This document shows, in pieces, positions 42,965-55,781 of a DNA stretch of 64,000 nucleotides. The notes below the pieces were generated by a model that saw nothing but the letters and a program-made list of their open reading frames with translations, did not search any database and was not told where the DNA came from. The position numbers and the translations under genes are program-made. Source of the stretch: Heterostelium multicystogenum (lineage: Eukaryota > Evosea > Eumycetozoa > Acytosteliales > Acytosteliaceae); assembly GCA_003667245.1 (NCBI GenBank), contig RCNN01000015.1, forward strand, positions 124,001 through 188,000. The letters run 5' to 3'. The first letter of the stretch is position 1. Every line of letters starts with the position of its first letter.

Positions 42965-44910
42965 ATGACCCTCACAAATCAAACAACCACTTTACAAATA
43001 ATCAAGCTCTTAGATTTTCAACAAAATGAGACTGAGTACAAAACACTCCTTGATTCTCAAATTAATGGACGGTATTTACTGACCCCAGGGCTTAAGGTAG
43101 AGAATATCTCTCAAGATTTCACTGCCATTGGTGCCCCTTTAGCCAGAATTTTATATGGCCTCCGTCAACCACAACTCGCAAGTAAGTTTCACAAAGCAAT
43201 ATCAAAGATGTCTCATTCAATCTAACAATTCTTTTCTAAATCTTCTTACCTTCTTTTCTTTGGCAATGTCTTCATTCAACTACCATTAACTCTGTATTCA
43301 TTGATTTCACATCACATTCCCTATAACTCTTTCATACATATACAAATATTTCTATAACATTCATACAATCAACACCATACGACACACGCACTTGTTATTT
43401 CTTTCATTAAATATACTTTAGCACCTCAGAATCTCGATGATTGGATCAAGCAAACAAATTATCCACTCCACCCTGCTAACAAACCATCATTTGATAATAC
43501 ACCATTCCAAAAACTTTATGGAAGAGAAAATACAAAGGAAGAACTTTCCAACCTTGCAATGGTCAACATAGCGTCTTTTCTCTTGAGATCTACGACCAAG
43601 CAGACATACACAGTGCCCACTATAATTGGCGGTATGGGAATTGGCAAAACAAGAGTTGGTGAGGAATATTATCATTTGGTCAAGAGTTTTCAGCAAAACA
43701 ATCCAATCTTTAGAGTCATTCAGTCCCCAACTAAAACTACAACAACTACAACAACCACAACAAATAATGCGGTGTTCCAAAATTTCAACTCTATCTTTGG
43801 AGACAACATCTGGTATATCAAGCTTGATTGTTCCACAGGAGACTTTCTGGACCCATTGGATCCCTATAACAACTACCTCACTAAATGCCTCGCTTCACAT
43901 TTCCTTGTCGATACTTGTTACGAAAATGTAGCCAATGTACCATTTCCATTTAATATCAGCCACCTCCTTCAATACATTGATAAATTGTACATAAAACAGA
44001 CTAATCACAAAGCAATACTCATTCTCCACATTGATGAATATTTCCATCTCAGCTCTGAACATCTAAATAGACTCATCTCTAATTTGGCTAGCCTTCTCAT
44101 AGGTCAACATAACAATCATCTTTGTATTCTCCCCATTATGACTGGAACTGATCTTAACAGAGCCAGAGAATCAATCAACTTCTCTAAACTTGGAAACAGG
44201 ACTATTCTCCTTGGAGCTATACCCATAGATCTTTCTTCGACGATGTTGCAACATTACTCTCTCAATTGGTCAACTATTATTAATTCCAACTACAGTGCAT
44301 TATCTATTCGATCAATTCTTGAATTTTTGGGAGGAGTTCCAAGATTCCTCCAACTTTTCCTTCAGGAACTTGAAAAACTCACTTTGGATGTCAACTCCAA
44401 CATTCGTATTTCACTACAACAATGTCTTCTTGCAACCACTGAAGAAATCATAAGAGTCTATTCAATCAATACATGGCAAGAGGTATTTAATTATTCACTG
44501 AATGGACTCCGTCAAATGATTATGTACGCTCTCTGGTACGATCGTCACTAGAGACACACTATTGGATGAAGTCACAGTTGGTCAAATTGAAACAACGGGA
44601 ATTCTCTTTCTTAGGCAATTCGAGTCAGTTTCCATGGAAAGCAATTCAAGTCAGTTTACAATCTATATGCCTTTATGTTTGAATCAGATCAATCAACTTG
44701 AAACTCAAAGACATTGAAGACCATTTACTTGACATTTGTGCGACAACTGGAGAACATCAATTCGAACGTACAATGTGTGCAATCCGCATTTATCGCCAAA
44801 ACATCCTGTGTAAATTGGGACGAACAACAGCACAAATCAAAGAACTTTATCCATATGCCATTGGCTCTGATTACATTTGCAATCTCCTTGTTCCAATCAA
44901 AATAATATAA
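42965..44910 (+). pseudogene. Crinkler/RHS-type P-loop NTPase gene (nuclease half displaced)
   Basis: Exon 1 at 42965-43181, intron GTAAGTTTC...CTTTAG, exon 2 from 43422. The product has an N-terminal region ending LYGLRQPQLA, the linker FDNTPFQKLYGRENTKEELS, a Walker A GGMGIGKTRVGEEY, a Walker B ILILHIDEY and the later element LEFLGGVPRFLQLF. This fits the P-loop NTPases of eukaryotic Crinkler/RHS-type effectors, which normally continue into a PD-(D/E)XK nuclease. A frame change near 44535 leads to GTIVTRDTLLDEVTVGQIE and another to AQIKELYPYAIGSDYI. At about 44880 the sequence turns into antisense of a nuclease-like segment. The function in amoebae is unknown; a nuclear role or self-defence has been proposed for the class. 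Confidence 0.6.
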
Positions 44911-45540
44911 ATTGAGGAATGAGCAAATTCGGCGGCATACTGTTTGAAGTTTTCGTTAGAAACCAGAATGAATCCCATGGGAATAGTATAATTACCATAC
45001 TGTCTTGCATGGGTATTTGATATATTAGCTTCTGATATACTTGCCAACTTGTTTCGAATTTCATCCAGTTCTTTAAAAGGCTTGTTCGTGATGAATACAA
45101 AAAGGATATTATTTTCATTCACAGAATAGTTATTTTTGAAATTATCATTGTTGACCTTTTTGTACTCTTCATCAATATCCTTGTACTGTACAGAAGCAGT
45201 GGGAGGTTGGCCTTGGGAAATATGTGCAGACGATTTGAAACTGAATTGTTTCAATAATTGCCCCATACGGTAAATTGTGATAGATTAATGCATCTGCATG
45301 AGGAGCCTTTGAGACATTGTAAAGCAAAACATTTCCATTTGTGATGTCCAATTTTGATTTAAGAGTATCGTTTGTAGCAATTTCAGTTGGTTTCATTTTA
45401 TGGAAGGAATCATGTCTTGCAGAGCTACCATAAGTTTCAATAAATTCAAGTGGGGCTTCACAGTTACACTTGCAAAAACAGGCGTGATAACTTTCTCATT
45501 CTCAATCATGACCTTTTCTTGTCATCAGAACACAAAATGG
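44871..45540 (-). pseudogene. Crinkler/RHS-type C-terminal (nuclease-like) segment, inverted
   Basis: Minus-strand coding from about 45540 down to 44871 in two frames: CEAPLEFIETYGSSARHDSF, then DITNGNVLLYNVSKAPHADA, then KSSAHISQ, DIDEEYKKVNNDN, ILFVFITNKPFKELDEI and FILVSNENFKQYA. This order (NAPHADAL, IEF.QYKSS, DI..E..K.N, VFITNK, V.S.ENF) is what I expect at the C-terminal end of the plus-strand gene to its left. It meets that gene tail to tail. The frame changes near 45240. Family assignment is by pattern memory. Confidence 0.5.
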
Positions 45541-47327
45541 AATAGGGGACCTAGATTCTTGGATGATTAAATGGTTGATAGCAAATAGACCAAAGGAATT
45601 AAAACAATCAGAGTTTGATGCTGCAATTGTTAAAATCATCCCCATCTGCTAGATTATCTCTTGACTGAGCACAGGGATCTATTTAACCCGAAAACACAGA
45701 TTATCTTCTATTAGCTGCTGGAGTTAGTTATCAAATCGTTCAGAGAAGGATGTAGCCTCCACATAATTTCATCAATGTGGCAATCATCCTCCATCTCTAT
45801 AGCTTCATTGTCATTTTCATATTCTACATGATCATAATAAACATTACGTTCAAAGACTGGACCAAATAAGTGAAGTGGTTGTGTCACCGAATGTGAAAGA
45901 GAATACCAGTACTACGATGTCTCTGGTGATTGATGGAACATTCATCTATGTTTCACAAGATGCCAACTATCTTCCATTTGTGGTACAACAGATCTCATCA
46001 TTGCACCAACCTTTTCTCGAAAGATCGGATTCAACAACAAGATCTATGTTTTGATCAAGCTCAAGAAACAAGGCACACTCACTGAAGAAGAGTTAATTTG
46101 GTAATTGATGTAACCTTTAGCAGACTTACAAGTCAGTTCAACACGAGAGACTCATAGTATTGGCATGTAAGTCAGGTGACTATGGCATACTCATCACGGA
46201 CAAGATAAGTGAACATAGATTGGATATTATGAATTCAAATCTGGAGCATATTCTTTCGGCCACCAAGACAAATCTACTATTGGAATGAAGCTTGCAAATG
46301 ATTTTCTCAATCAATCATAACGTAGATAGCAGAGTATAAATTATAGCTTTTCTTAATGTTCTTATACTGTATCAATGACAAAGAATATCAGAGTAACTAT
46401 GGAAGAATCTTCTCAAGATGCTTCCATTCTGCAGAGGATTGAAAAACTTGATCAACAACAACTGCTCAACAATCATCAATCACTTATTTAAACAGCTCCA
46501 CCAATACACACAGCTCCAGATCCGAGAATTCTAATCCATCGTATTCAGCTAGGTGAATGTAGTTATGAAATGGCACAACTAGCATTTGATAAGGTAAACT
46601 ATTATTAGCTTAAGCTATTTATAATGATGATGTTAATTTTTCTTTATTAAATCAGTTTTAGCATTGATTGTCGATGTTATTGTATAAGACGCAATAGAGC
46701 AAAGCACACAAGCATCACACTCATCCAAACAATTTTCATCTATGATATAGTTTATGCAACAATCGTTCTACATTCGTTGGCCAATGTTCCAATATAGCAA
46801 TGGCAAATTCGATCAAACAGTGACAATACAACGAAACAACCAAAAAGTTTACAACTTCTTCAAGTTGATCAAGGACCTGGTCAATTTCATTCGGTATGTT
46901 ACCCCTAACATCATGAGAGTTTCACTATCCCTTACTTACTATATATATATTGCAGTTCGAAGCTCAGGTTATATGAAGATGGAGAGACAACAATTCATCC
47001 CTCTATATGGAGATGTGTGCTTCTGTCATTTCTTTTTTCATGCGAATATAAAATATTTGTGCTTGTTGTTAGATCTTTTGTTTAGTTCACTTGTTTCAAC
47101 AACAGATACTATCTCTATCGAAACCATGTTGTCTAATCTCACTAGACTCCTCCTCTCACAAGCTCTGTGTCAGTAAGCTCCAATCGCATCAAACATACAG
47201 CAGTTCCCTCTTTGGTCCAAGCAAGCTCATGTTCGTTTCTACAATGCACAATCTGACAAGAACAGTATGAATATTCTGATAGATGCGAGTGGTCTCACAA
47301 TTTGACATTCAATTCAGTGTAACCTCA
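45541..47327 (+). pseudogene. Relics of Crinkler/RHS-like coding sequence
   Basis: A mosaic of short coding-like plus-strand stretches in changing frames: DSWMIKWLIANRPKELKQSE (about 45560), MSLVIDGTFIYVSQDANYLP (about 45920), LACKSGDYGILITDKISEHR (about 46160), ESSQDASILQRIEKL (about 46400) and FYIRWPMFQYSNGKFDQTV (about 46760). No continuous gene can be built without many shifts. It is probably decayed copies of the same expanded family. Confidence 0.45.
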
Positions 47328-47515
47328 GTTCTCTTTTGGCGATGGCAACTTCAAGAGTGTATTCCACACACCCGGCTCGTTCTTCGTTGACAACAGCAGC
47401 TACATCAGAGATATTGAGTCACTGAAGGGAAAGGCAATCCTCTCCGTTCGTCCTCGTCGCTTTGGCAAGACGTTCTTCGACATGCTCCACCAATACTACG
47501 ACATCAACAACAAAA
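47328..47515 (+). pseudogene. AAA-ATPase-like fragment (PF09820 type)
   Basis: One open stretch with unusually GC-rich codons encodes FSFGDGNFKSVFHTPGSFFV, then DIESLKGKAILSVRPRRFGK and TFFDMLHQYYDI. The VRPRRFGKT motif is the P-loop of the AAA-ATPase-like family that usually precedes a DUF1703 PD-(D/E)XK domain. It stops abruptly at an A-tract and AT-rich DNA, so only the N-terminal 60 residues remain. Confidence 0.7.
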
Positions 47516-49100
47516 AAAAAAATAAATTTAAAACTAATATAAATTTATCCAGAAGGATTGATATGTAATCTTCAAACTTTACATCCTTTATAAATAAATC
47601 TTTACCTATTATAATGAAGTTCTTAGTTTTCTTTATATTCTTTAAAATAAAACTACCATTTTTAATTTAGTATGGTGGATAATCATCCTGTATTTTATAT
47701 GTATTACTTATTTTTAGAACAGTATTAACAAGTTACCTTTTTGATCTATGTTTTTTCAAATGACAAAGAGGAACATTTTTAAATTTAGATGAAAATCAAT
47801 CTTTTGAATGAGGTCTGTATCAACTCACCTTTGTAAAACTACATAACACTCAAGAAATACTAGTTATATAAATCAATACTAAATGTAGTTGTGTTTTAAC
47901 AGTCTAAATTTTGATTGTATTTGAAAAACCGTTAGTAATTGAAAATAAGATTGGAGTATTTGAAATAATCCTTTCTGTTCAAATCATTAGATAGTTTGTT
48001 TATGTTTATTTTTTACACTCACTCTTTTTATATCATAACCAAATCCAGTTTGATTCTATTTTCATTGATTGTTATAATCATATGTGGTTGGTGGTGATCA
48101 TTAGTGTTGTGATAATTGTAATGATTGTGGTTGATCGTTTTGATTCCCCTCATATTGGAACAGTGGTGAGATGTTGTTCACTTACCACATTTTTGATATC
48201 AATTTGAGGTAATTAAACCCCTTAGTGTTGTGAAGAAATCAATCAGTGATACTTTGATTGGAGTGTGAGAATGAATGTTATTTCTTTCTTTACGTTAGTC
48301 AATTGAAAGTAGTGGTGAAGGTAGAATAATTATGTATGTTTTTGCAGTATAATTTTCAGTTGATGTTGATGATGCAGTATGTGCCACTGAAACACTAAAA
48401 CATATTAAAACTGACTGAAGATATGGATATATAAATATTCCACTATATGTGATTTAAAAATGGTAGATAGGTAGTAAACCAACTCTGTTTAGTTCATCAC
48501 ATTGGTATATGAGGATGATCACTTGGAATTTAAATATGTGGTTTTTAATATATCACTACTCGATCAAATATTTGTATGTGAATGAATGTTATTGATGATT
48601 GTAAATATGACATGATTTCATTATTTTATATGTATAACAAACATACCATGTTTGTAGTGATATTAAGTTTTTAATTTTAATACTATGAAGTTGATTGGGA
48701 GAAACTGTACACCTCCCCCTGCAACATACAATCACTGAGTTAGAATTTCAAATTAAAAACTAACTTCAACAGCAACATAATTTCAAACTAACCTATTAAA
48801 TTAATTTGAATAGGATCCATCACATCGTCCACCATATGTATACATACATGTATATTTATTTATTTAATAGAATGTTTATTTTTAATTGTGAACAATAGTT
48901 AGTGTAAATCTAAATAATAAAATATTAATATAAATCTATCTGTTTTTTCTAATTTGTTGTTTTTATATATTTTTGTAAATAATCTAGATTGAATCAATTT
49001 TATTTGCTGTCAATAATACTATCATTCCAATATATCCTACTTCTATCCATCATCCATCCCATCATCAAAATTAAAATATTTCCATTTTACATCTAAAACA
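47516..49100. other. AT-rich intergenic region
   Basis: Presumed long promoter region of the downstream nuclear-protein gene. No coding signal, tRNA or repeat of note. Confidence 0.55.
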
Positions 49101-50634
49101 ATGTTTAATGCAAATTATTTAATTTCATCACCACCCTCTTCAAAATATGGATGATCAATCACATCAATAACAATCCATTCCAAAAACCCAATGAAATGAA
49201 TAATACATTTCCATCACCAATTCTCTCACAGAATGAGTATCAGAACCATGGTTACTATACAGTTCCTCATTTAACACTAAATGAGGCCAATCCAAACAAT
49301 TTAATTCATTTTAAATCTTCATCGAATTCAAACTCCCTAAGTAAATCTACTGGGAGCATCAACACCAAAAATCAATTCCACAACTTGATATCCCATCCCT
49401 ATAAAAATTCAAAATCTGAATCTAATGATGATGACCATTCTTCACCAAACTCACCAATGATATCCTCCCCACCAGATATCCAGATGGTCATTACTTCTTC
49501 CCCAGATATTTTTAGAACACCCTCGGCTCTAACATCTCCTCCTGTCACACCCCAATTTTCTTCTCAATCACAAATTAAATGTCAACTCGATTATTGTAAA
49601 ATGTGCACTCAAGGAAGACCCGAAATATTAGAAAAAAATGCTACTTGGGCAATGATTATGAGAGTAGTCTTTTATTCCCTGGGCGAGAATTCCAAAGATA
49701 AAAAATTCTTTAATCTAAAAACCGAAGTATATAATTTCATGGTATCTCATTGGGATACCTTATGTATTAATAGAAAGAGTAATTAGAAATAATATAATTA
49801 TCAAAAGAAATATATATTCTAATCTAATATAACTTTTTCTTTTTACTTAAAGGATCAGATAATTGGAAAAAAACAAATCCAAGATATGCTGAGCCACAGT
49901 AAGGAACTATTTGAATCTGGAATGGATCATTTCAGACAAAATGGTTTCTGGAGACTAAAAGATAATGAGAACCCTTGGGAAATGAAAAAGAAAAAGAATT
50001 CCAGAAAAGCAGGTGATGGAAAGAAAAAGAAGAGAGAGGATGAAGAAGAGGATTTTAAAAAAAGTAAGTATTGAATCTACAGTTGTAATTAATGATTCAT
50101 GGTTAATATTAAATTAATAAAATAATTCAAGGTCCAAAATATAAAGAAGCGAGAGACAAATTGATTGAGGAGGTACGACTTCTTAAAGAACAGTTGGTTG
50201 CAATCAAAGGAAAGATTGAGAATATGAAAAAAGAAATCAATAAAACAAACACATCGAGTCCCCAAATGAGTGTCAACTATACTCAGAACATCGTCAAGAA
50301 TTACCAAATGCTTGAGGAGCAGGTCCGCGAGAAAATGATGCAAATAATGAACTTTAACGTCCAAATTATTCAATCTCCTCAACAAGATGCCCAACCTACT
50401 TCGCCAGTAAGATCCACTTCCATGCCAACCCTAGTTCCATCACCTTTCCAGCCAAACAATTTGATTCCCATCCCAAATACTGAGGTCAGCCAATGTAATG
50501 CCAACCAAATACAACTCCAGTCGCAATCACAGCTCAGATTATCACAGCAAAATCCAGTGCAGCCACTCCTTATAGCATCTCCAGGATCACCACAAAATGA
50601 CTTGATGGCCATCAACAGATTGGTCGATAGATAG
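49101..50634 (+). CDS. Dictyostelid nuclear protein, possibly cudA-like transcription factor
   Basis: Exons about 49101-49778, 49853-50063 and 50132-50634. The N-terminus is Asn/Ser/Pro-rich. The conserved core is CKMCTQGRPEILEKNATWA, IMRVVFYSLG, FFNLKTEVYNFMVSHWDTLC and, across the intron, SDNWKKQIQDMLSHSKELF and FRQNGFWRLKDNENPW. This core recurs in a dictyostelid family I associate with CudA-type DNA-binding proteins (prespore/tip regulators), but I could not verify that. A Lys-rich basic stretch (possible NLS), a coiled coil (EEVRLLKEQLVAIKGKIENM) and a Gln-rich tail follow. The likely start is ATG 49101 (MFNANYLISSPPSSKY), joined to the frame starting at 49151 by a one-base shift. Another shift lies in the seven-A run at 49864-49870. 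Confidence 0.55.
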
Positions 50635-50777
50635 ATAGGTGCTTTAATAATATGATGTATACATATGAATTTATTTCTTGTTTAACAACTTGTTTAATAT
50701 AATATTTGCTGATAAAGATACAGTTTGTCCAATCTAAATAAAAGAAATAAAGAAAGATATAATTAATATGAATAAAC

Positions 50778-51536
50778 CTATGCTAAGACACGTTGCAACA
50801 TGTGATTGATATTTACATCGTTCTTAAATTTCATGACACTTATCAAGTCATCAACACGATCATCAACATAACGCCAGGTGCTGACAAACTCTGGTGTGGT
50901 ATCATTCAACATGTATAGCTCTGCACTGGCGTATACAGCTGTCAGCAATGCTCTCTTTGTGTACCAATCAAACTAGAGGTTAGATAAAGATGTTTTGTTT
51001 TAGTATTCCAATCATAATGGTCTGGTGAATAGGTTTGTTTCTAAATTTACATCAGTTGATTTATCTTCCAATAAATGCCAAATATCATCGACTAGACCTG
51101 TCATCAAGGGTGCAGATGAAACAATATTGCTTGGATGGGCCAATAGTTGCATTGCCTCGGACCAACGGTTGATATATGGGGCAAGCATAGAGAGTCTCAT
51201 TTTGAGAGCTAACTTTACACGCTCACGCTGTGTAAGTGAGCTCAATATCTCTGGCGATAGCTTCTCACGAAGCTGACGATTGCACTTGGCAACAAAATAC
51301 GAAACAAGATCGTAGCCACCATTCTCAAACATTGAGTGAAGAGTTGGCTCATAGCCCAAGTCAGAACAGGCCTTTGAGATAGCAGCATCACTCCAGCCAT
51401 ACAAAGCAACATTCTTCAAAGCACCATCCAATATCAAAGTTCTGAATTCATCGATAGTTTCCTCGACTTTATTATTATTAGCAGCTTCACTGGTACCATC
51501 TGCAGTGGTTGTGGATGTTGCTGAAGCAGTCTCCAT
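50778..51536 (-). CDS. coq9: Ubiquinone biosynthesis protein COQ9
   Basis: Exons 51536-51051 and 50972-50778, intron GTAAATTTA...CCTCTAG. COQ9 is a lipid-binding mitochondrial inner-membrane partner of COQ7 in coenzyme Q synthesis. Family features are GALKNVALYGWSDAAISKA (N-terminal TetR-like helix-turn-helix), MLAPYINRWSEAMQLLAHP, LVDDIWHLLEDKSTD joined to FDWYTKRALLTAVYASAELY (human has DTSTDMNWYTKRA...), and TWRYVDDRVDDL. The N-terminus (METASATSTTTADG) is Ser/Thr-rich but short for a presequence, so targeting is not obvious. It is convergent with the cudA-like gene, stops 143 bp apart. No frameshift. Confidence 0.92.
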
Positions 51537-52027
51537 ACTATCTTTCTTTACAAACTCTTTTTTTGATTGCTATTTGTACTGTAACATCTGATACTAGTCT
51601 TATAAGAAGCAGAGTAGTTGAACATCTGCAATGCAGAACTTCTTGATTGTGAGACTGCAACTATATATTTACATTGTCTATTTAATCTATTATTTGATAC
51701 CAGTATTAGCATTTTCTACTAATAATCTAATTGGTTTAAAAACTATTTCTGATCATCTCTTTTATAAGTACTTATATACTATTCTGAAATAAATAGGTCT
51801 GATCAGTGTAGAATAAGAACAGCTTAGCTTGTTTTTAGATTTTGGGACAAAAATGCAATCAAACACATCAAAATTATGCTAACTCGAAACTTTATTTAGG
51901 TGTGCAGTAATTTACATGTAAATGTGATCACATATGAAAATTTTAAAAAGATAGAATAGTTTTAATATTACAATTTTATTATATGATTGATTGACGATGA
52001 ATCGTATGAAAAAGTTGATTGTATCAA
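51537..52027. other. Intergenic
   Basis: Upstream of COQ9 and downstream of CCDC93 (both on the minus strand). AT-rich, no gene. Confidence 0.55.
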
Positions 52028-54004
52028 TTATTGAGCTGTAAGCTCACCCAATTTAGCCTGTAGAATTTCATTCTTACGACATTCTTCTTGGAACTCTTTG
52101 GTGAATTTGTAATAGTTTCTCTCCTGTTCGACCAGCTGTAGATATTGGTCGGAGAGTGTGTTGTGTTTGGATCGTTCGTTGGCTCTCTTTGCCTCTGCTT
52201 TGTCCAACACCTGTTGGATACCGTCGATGATGTTGTCCATTGACTTGATAAACATCTCCTTGTTGGAGGCCGATGACATTGCCACGTTGTACTTTGTCTG
52301 AATAGATTGGAGGATAGAAAGCTCATTGTCGAGTAACTGACGCTTGTCGTCCAGTGTGTTGTAGGATGTGTAGTACTGACGTGTTTCGGTGAGCTTGGCA
52401 TCGGACTGCTCGGAAAGCTCAACAAACTGACGCTGGTACTGCATAAGTTCGGCACGGCTTGGCAACTCGTCGATGTGACGCTGCAGCAGTGAAATATCTC
52501 TGTTTTTCTTATTGAGCAGTTGCTTCAGCTTCTGAAGTTTCTCGACATCTGCATCGAAAGCAGCATTGATTTGCTGCTTACGTTCTGAATCTTCGTCGTC
52601 TATGTCGTCTCCCTTGACAAGCTCTGCAATCTTTTGTTTGTATTCTGCCATCTGACGCTTGCAGCTGTCTTTGAACTTTGCTTCCTGTGCAATGAGTGTT
52701 TCGTTAAGCAGCACCAGTCCTCTAAGTGCCTTAAGCATTTTGGTATTCTCTGGTGTTTCAAGAGCATCAAGCTTTTCAGTTTCCAATACGATTCTTGCGT
52801 TGAAAGCAATTCGCTTGTTGGCGTCGTTTTGCATTTCGTCCAGCTTCTCTGCGAGCTCACGGTGCTCAGCAGCCAAACGTTTCAATTCCTCCTTCTTTTG
52901 TTGAATCTGTTTCTCAAGAGCGGCCACTTTTTGACGATGCATCTTCTCACCAAACATCTTGCCACCAGCCTCACCACTTCCTTCAGCGTGTCTGTCACTC
53001 AAGTCCTGAATCTCGTCGGAGGGCAAGTAGTTCTTCAAGACGCTTCCACTGACCTTTCCACTGCCATCATTATCTACACCCTTCATTCCCTTCATCATCT
53101 GGTTGATTCTCTTCTCTTCCTCCTCAAAATGGTCGTCTTCTGCTGCACCAGCCTTGCCACCGAGAGCAGCTTCCAGCTTTTGGCTGGCAGCAGACTTGTC
53201 TGATGTTTGTTGACGAGATACACGGTGGAGTTTACCGTATTCAAGAAGTGTTTGCTGTGGAGTTGGATTAGCAAGCTGTGCACGCTTGAACTTTCTCGAT
53301 GGCTTGTAGCGGCTCTCTACTGTATCCACAAACTTGCAGGACAACACTAAGTTGGAGGCAGTCTCCTCATCTGCAGGTGTCTTGTAGTCCTTGTTGAACA
53401 TTGATTGTGAATACATTCTCAAAAGATCACCTGTTTCCTCACGGGTCTCAATGACCTTGGCAATGAGCCATCTGATAATTGGGAACAAATTGATGTAGTT
53501 GAGACCTTGAATCTGCTGTGCTTGTAATGGGAATGGACATTTCATTCTATTCAAAGCTTTAATCAATTCTTCGGATAAAGCACTATCCAGCAGCAATAGT
53601 GGTGGTTCATGTTAGTAAGCAAGCTTGTGCTTTGCTATCTAAAGGACTGTAGCTACATACATCTTTTGTCTAATGTTTGAATTCTCTTGGAAGAAGAGAT
53701 CACCATCGACATCGACATTGGAGGCAGTGATGGACCATGCCATACCACCGACGACCTTATCGAATGGCGAAAGACCTTGGATTCTTGCACGGAAGTAACC
53801 ACCAGTCACCAAAAGCTCAATGATCTCCTGGAACTTTTGTTCAGACTCGGTGTCCTCCATCTGCGACAACTCTCCCTCACGTGCATTGGCCACTTTTCCC
53901 GTGATGGTACCACGCTTTGTGAAAGCACTCAAATCACCAGTGCTACCTGAATCATCTCCAAAGAATATGCTCTTTCTCTTATTCTTTATATCATCGAAAT
54001 TCAT
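52028..54004 (-). CDS. ccdc93: CCDC93, CCC-complex subunit of Commander
   Basis: Exon 1, 54004-53661, from ATG ([12 protein letters not shown]); exon 2, 53582-52028; the intron GTATGTAGC...CTGGATAG joins [14 protein letters not shown] in frame. CCDC93 pairs with CCDC22 and COMMD proteins in the Commander complex for endosome-to-surface recycling. Diagnostic stretches are [90 protein letters not shown] and, after long coiled coils, [37 protein letters not shown] and [20 protein letters not shown]. About 630 aa, equal to the human protein. Codon use is GC-richer than neighbours, suggesting strong expression or conservation. Confidence 0.96.
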
Positions 54005-55064
54005 TTCACACTTGTTGTTGTTGATCCTTTTTTTTTTGCTGTTTACTGTCAATCTGATTGTACCTGCTTTATCTTATCTAGTTTACTTTGCTTTGCTATG
54101 TTTGCTGACTCTATTATTTCTTCTTCTTTCAATCAACTTTGCCTTTTTAATGTAGAAATTCTATCCCAAAAATAGTTATAACAAATATGAAAGAATAAAT
54201 GAATAATGAGATATGAAACCACAATTTAATAATCAATGCAAGTGATTTTAAAGGTACCTCTCACACACCACTCTCTTAATGATCAGAGTCTTTTTGTTTT
54301 TATTTTCATTTTTTGCACTGTAGTCAATCAAAATTTTCTAAAGATTTTTCATTGCTAATTTCGTCAATTCCCCAACAATCATTAATGATTGCACAACATA
54401 TATAGATTGGGTTTTGTTTGTTATAGCTCCATTTGATTTATGTGAATCTCTTGTGGTCAATCAAGTTGATGATGATTATGATGTAGATGCTAACAACTTA
54501 TCAAATACTCACCATCACTCTTTTTAATGCTCTTACTCTGTATGGCTTAAGAAAAAGGTGCAAAGTTTGCTGCTTGATCTATTTCACAGATATGGTATTA
54601 ACGGAAATCCGACTAATACTTTTGGTAATGTTTGACTTTTGACGAATCGTTTTATTCAATTCAACGAAACAATCTTAACTAAGTGCATTTGCAGTATCCA
54701 TTGAAATGTATCACCAACCAACAACAACCAACAACCAACAACTACAACATTGACAACAACAGTTGCAACTCACATTTTCAAACAATTATAATTTAGAATA
54801 TATTTATTTAAAGTTATTCTTTCAATATGTTTATTATCAAATCAAACCACCAATAAACATTTAAATTGAATAATATAGTAATTTAACCAATCAGCTCCTT
54901 TACTATATAAATGAAGCTTGTTGCTCAATGAATACCCATCTCAAGTATTTTTAATCAATTTATAAATATATATAATATTTAAACAGATATATATTAATAT
55001 ATGCTTGCTAACTAAACACTTGGAAACTATAATCTAAGTTAATTATTATTTTTATTAAATTAAA
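54005..55064. other. Divergent intergenic region between CCDC93 and a homeobox gene
   Basis: About 1 kb shared by two divergent promoters. A TATATAAATG word near 54905 precedes the homeobox gene. Runs of CAACAACCAAC occur near 54725. No gene. Confidence 0.5.
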
Positions 55065-55746
55065 ATGAATTTAGTATATTCAAATAATAATATATTTTCT
55101 TTAAATCTAAGCCAAAATCAGTATGCACAGCCAACAGCAGTAGAACAAATGGAAGTGTGCCAGCCAACCTCCCTTTTGCCAAAATCCAATGTCCAACATT
55201 TAGGTGGAAATGAAAATGAATTATTAACTAATTTGTGCAACTCAATCTGGGACAGTATCTATGTTGATAAAAACTATTTTGAATTTCAGGGTCAACCCGA
55301 TGTCAATCTATTCATCTTCTTGTTTCAGAAGCAATTTGGATCCATTGCGAATCAACCTGATTTTGTGGAGTATATCAATTCTTATAAGGATGTAATTAAT
55401 TTACTACGTAAACTGTCCAAGATCAACTTTGAAAGTGCCCATATGTACTACAAAAGATACGTCTCTATCCTGAAGAATAGCTCATTCCAGCCATGTGACC
55501 TGAACACCTCTCGCTCAAAGTCAAAGAAGCCACAGTAACCTCTCCAAGGACTCAACTAGCGTTTTGAATGAATGGATGATTAAAAACCTTGTCAACCCCT
55601 ATCCAACCCAAGCTCAAAAAGAGGAACTGTCTGAGCAATCGGGATTGACACTTGCCCAAGTTTCTCATTGGTTTATCAACACACGTAGACGCAAACTTCC
55701 AAGATATAGAAAACAATACAACATTGAAGTTAATACAAAGAAATAG
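55065..55746 (+). CDS. TALE-class homeobox transcription factor
   Basis: The N-terminal 150 residues start MNLVYSNNNIFSLNL and include a helical region DFVEYINSYKDVINLLRKLS. The C-terminal homeodomain has LNEWMIKNLVNPYPTQAQKE, where the PYP insertion in the first loop marks the TALE class, then LAQVSHWFINTRRRKLPRY with the WFIN motif (Ile50, Asn51) that contacts DNA. The frame changes once near 55510-55525 (CAAAGTCAAAGAAG): before it the protein reads RSKSKKPQ and a stop, after it SQRSHSNLSKDSTSVLNEW. I treat this as a sequencing slip because both sides are coding. About 225 aa in total. TALE proteins regulate development; an orthologue is not assigned. Confidence 0.9.
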
Positions 55747-55781
55747 CATACTTATCCTGATATTGGTCCTCTTTTAAATTT

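Noticed and set aside
52634..53203. 189-codon plus-strand frame
   Set aside because: Antisense to the CCDC93 coiled coil.
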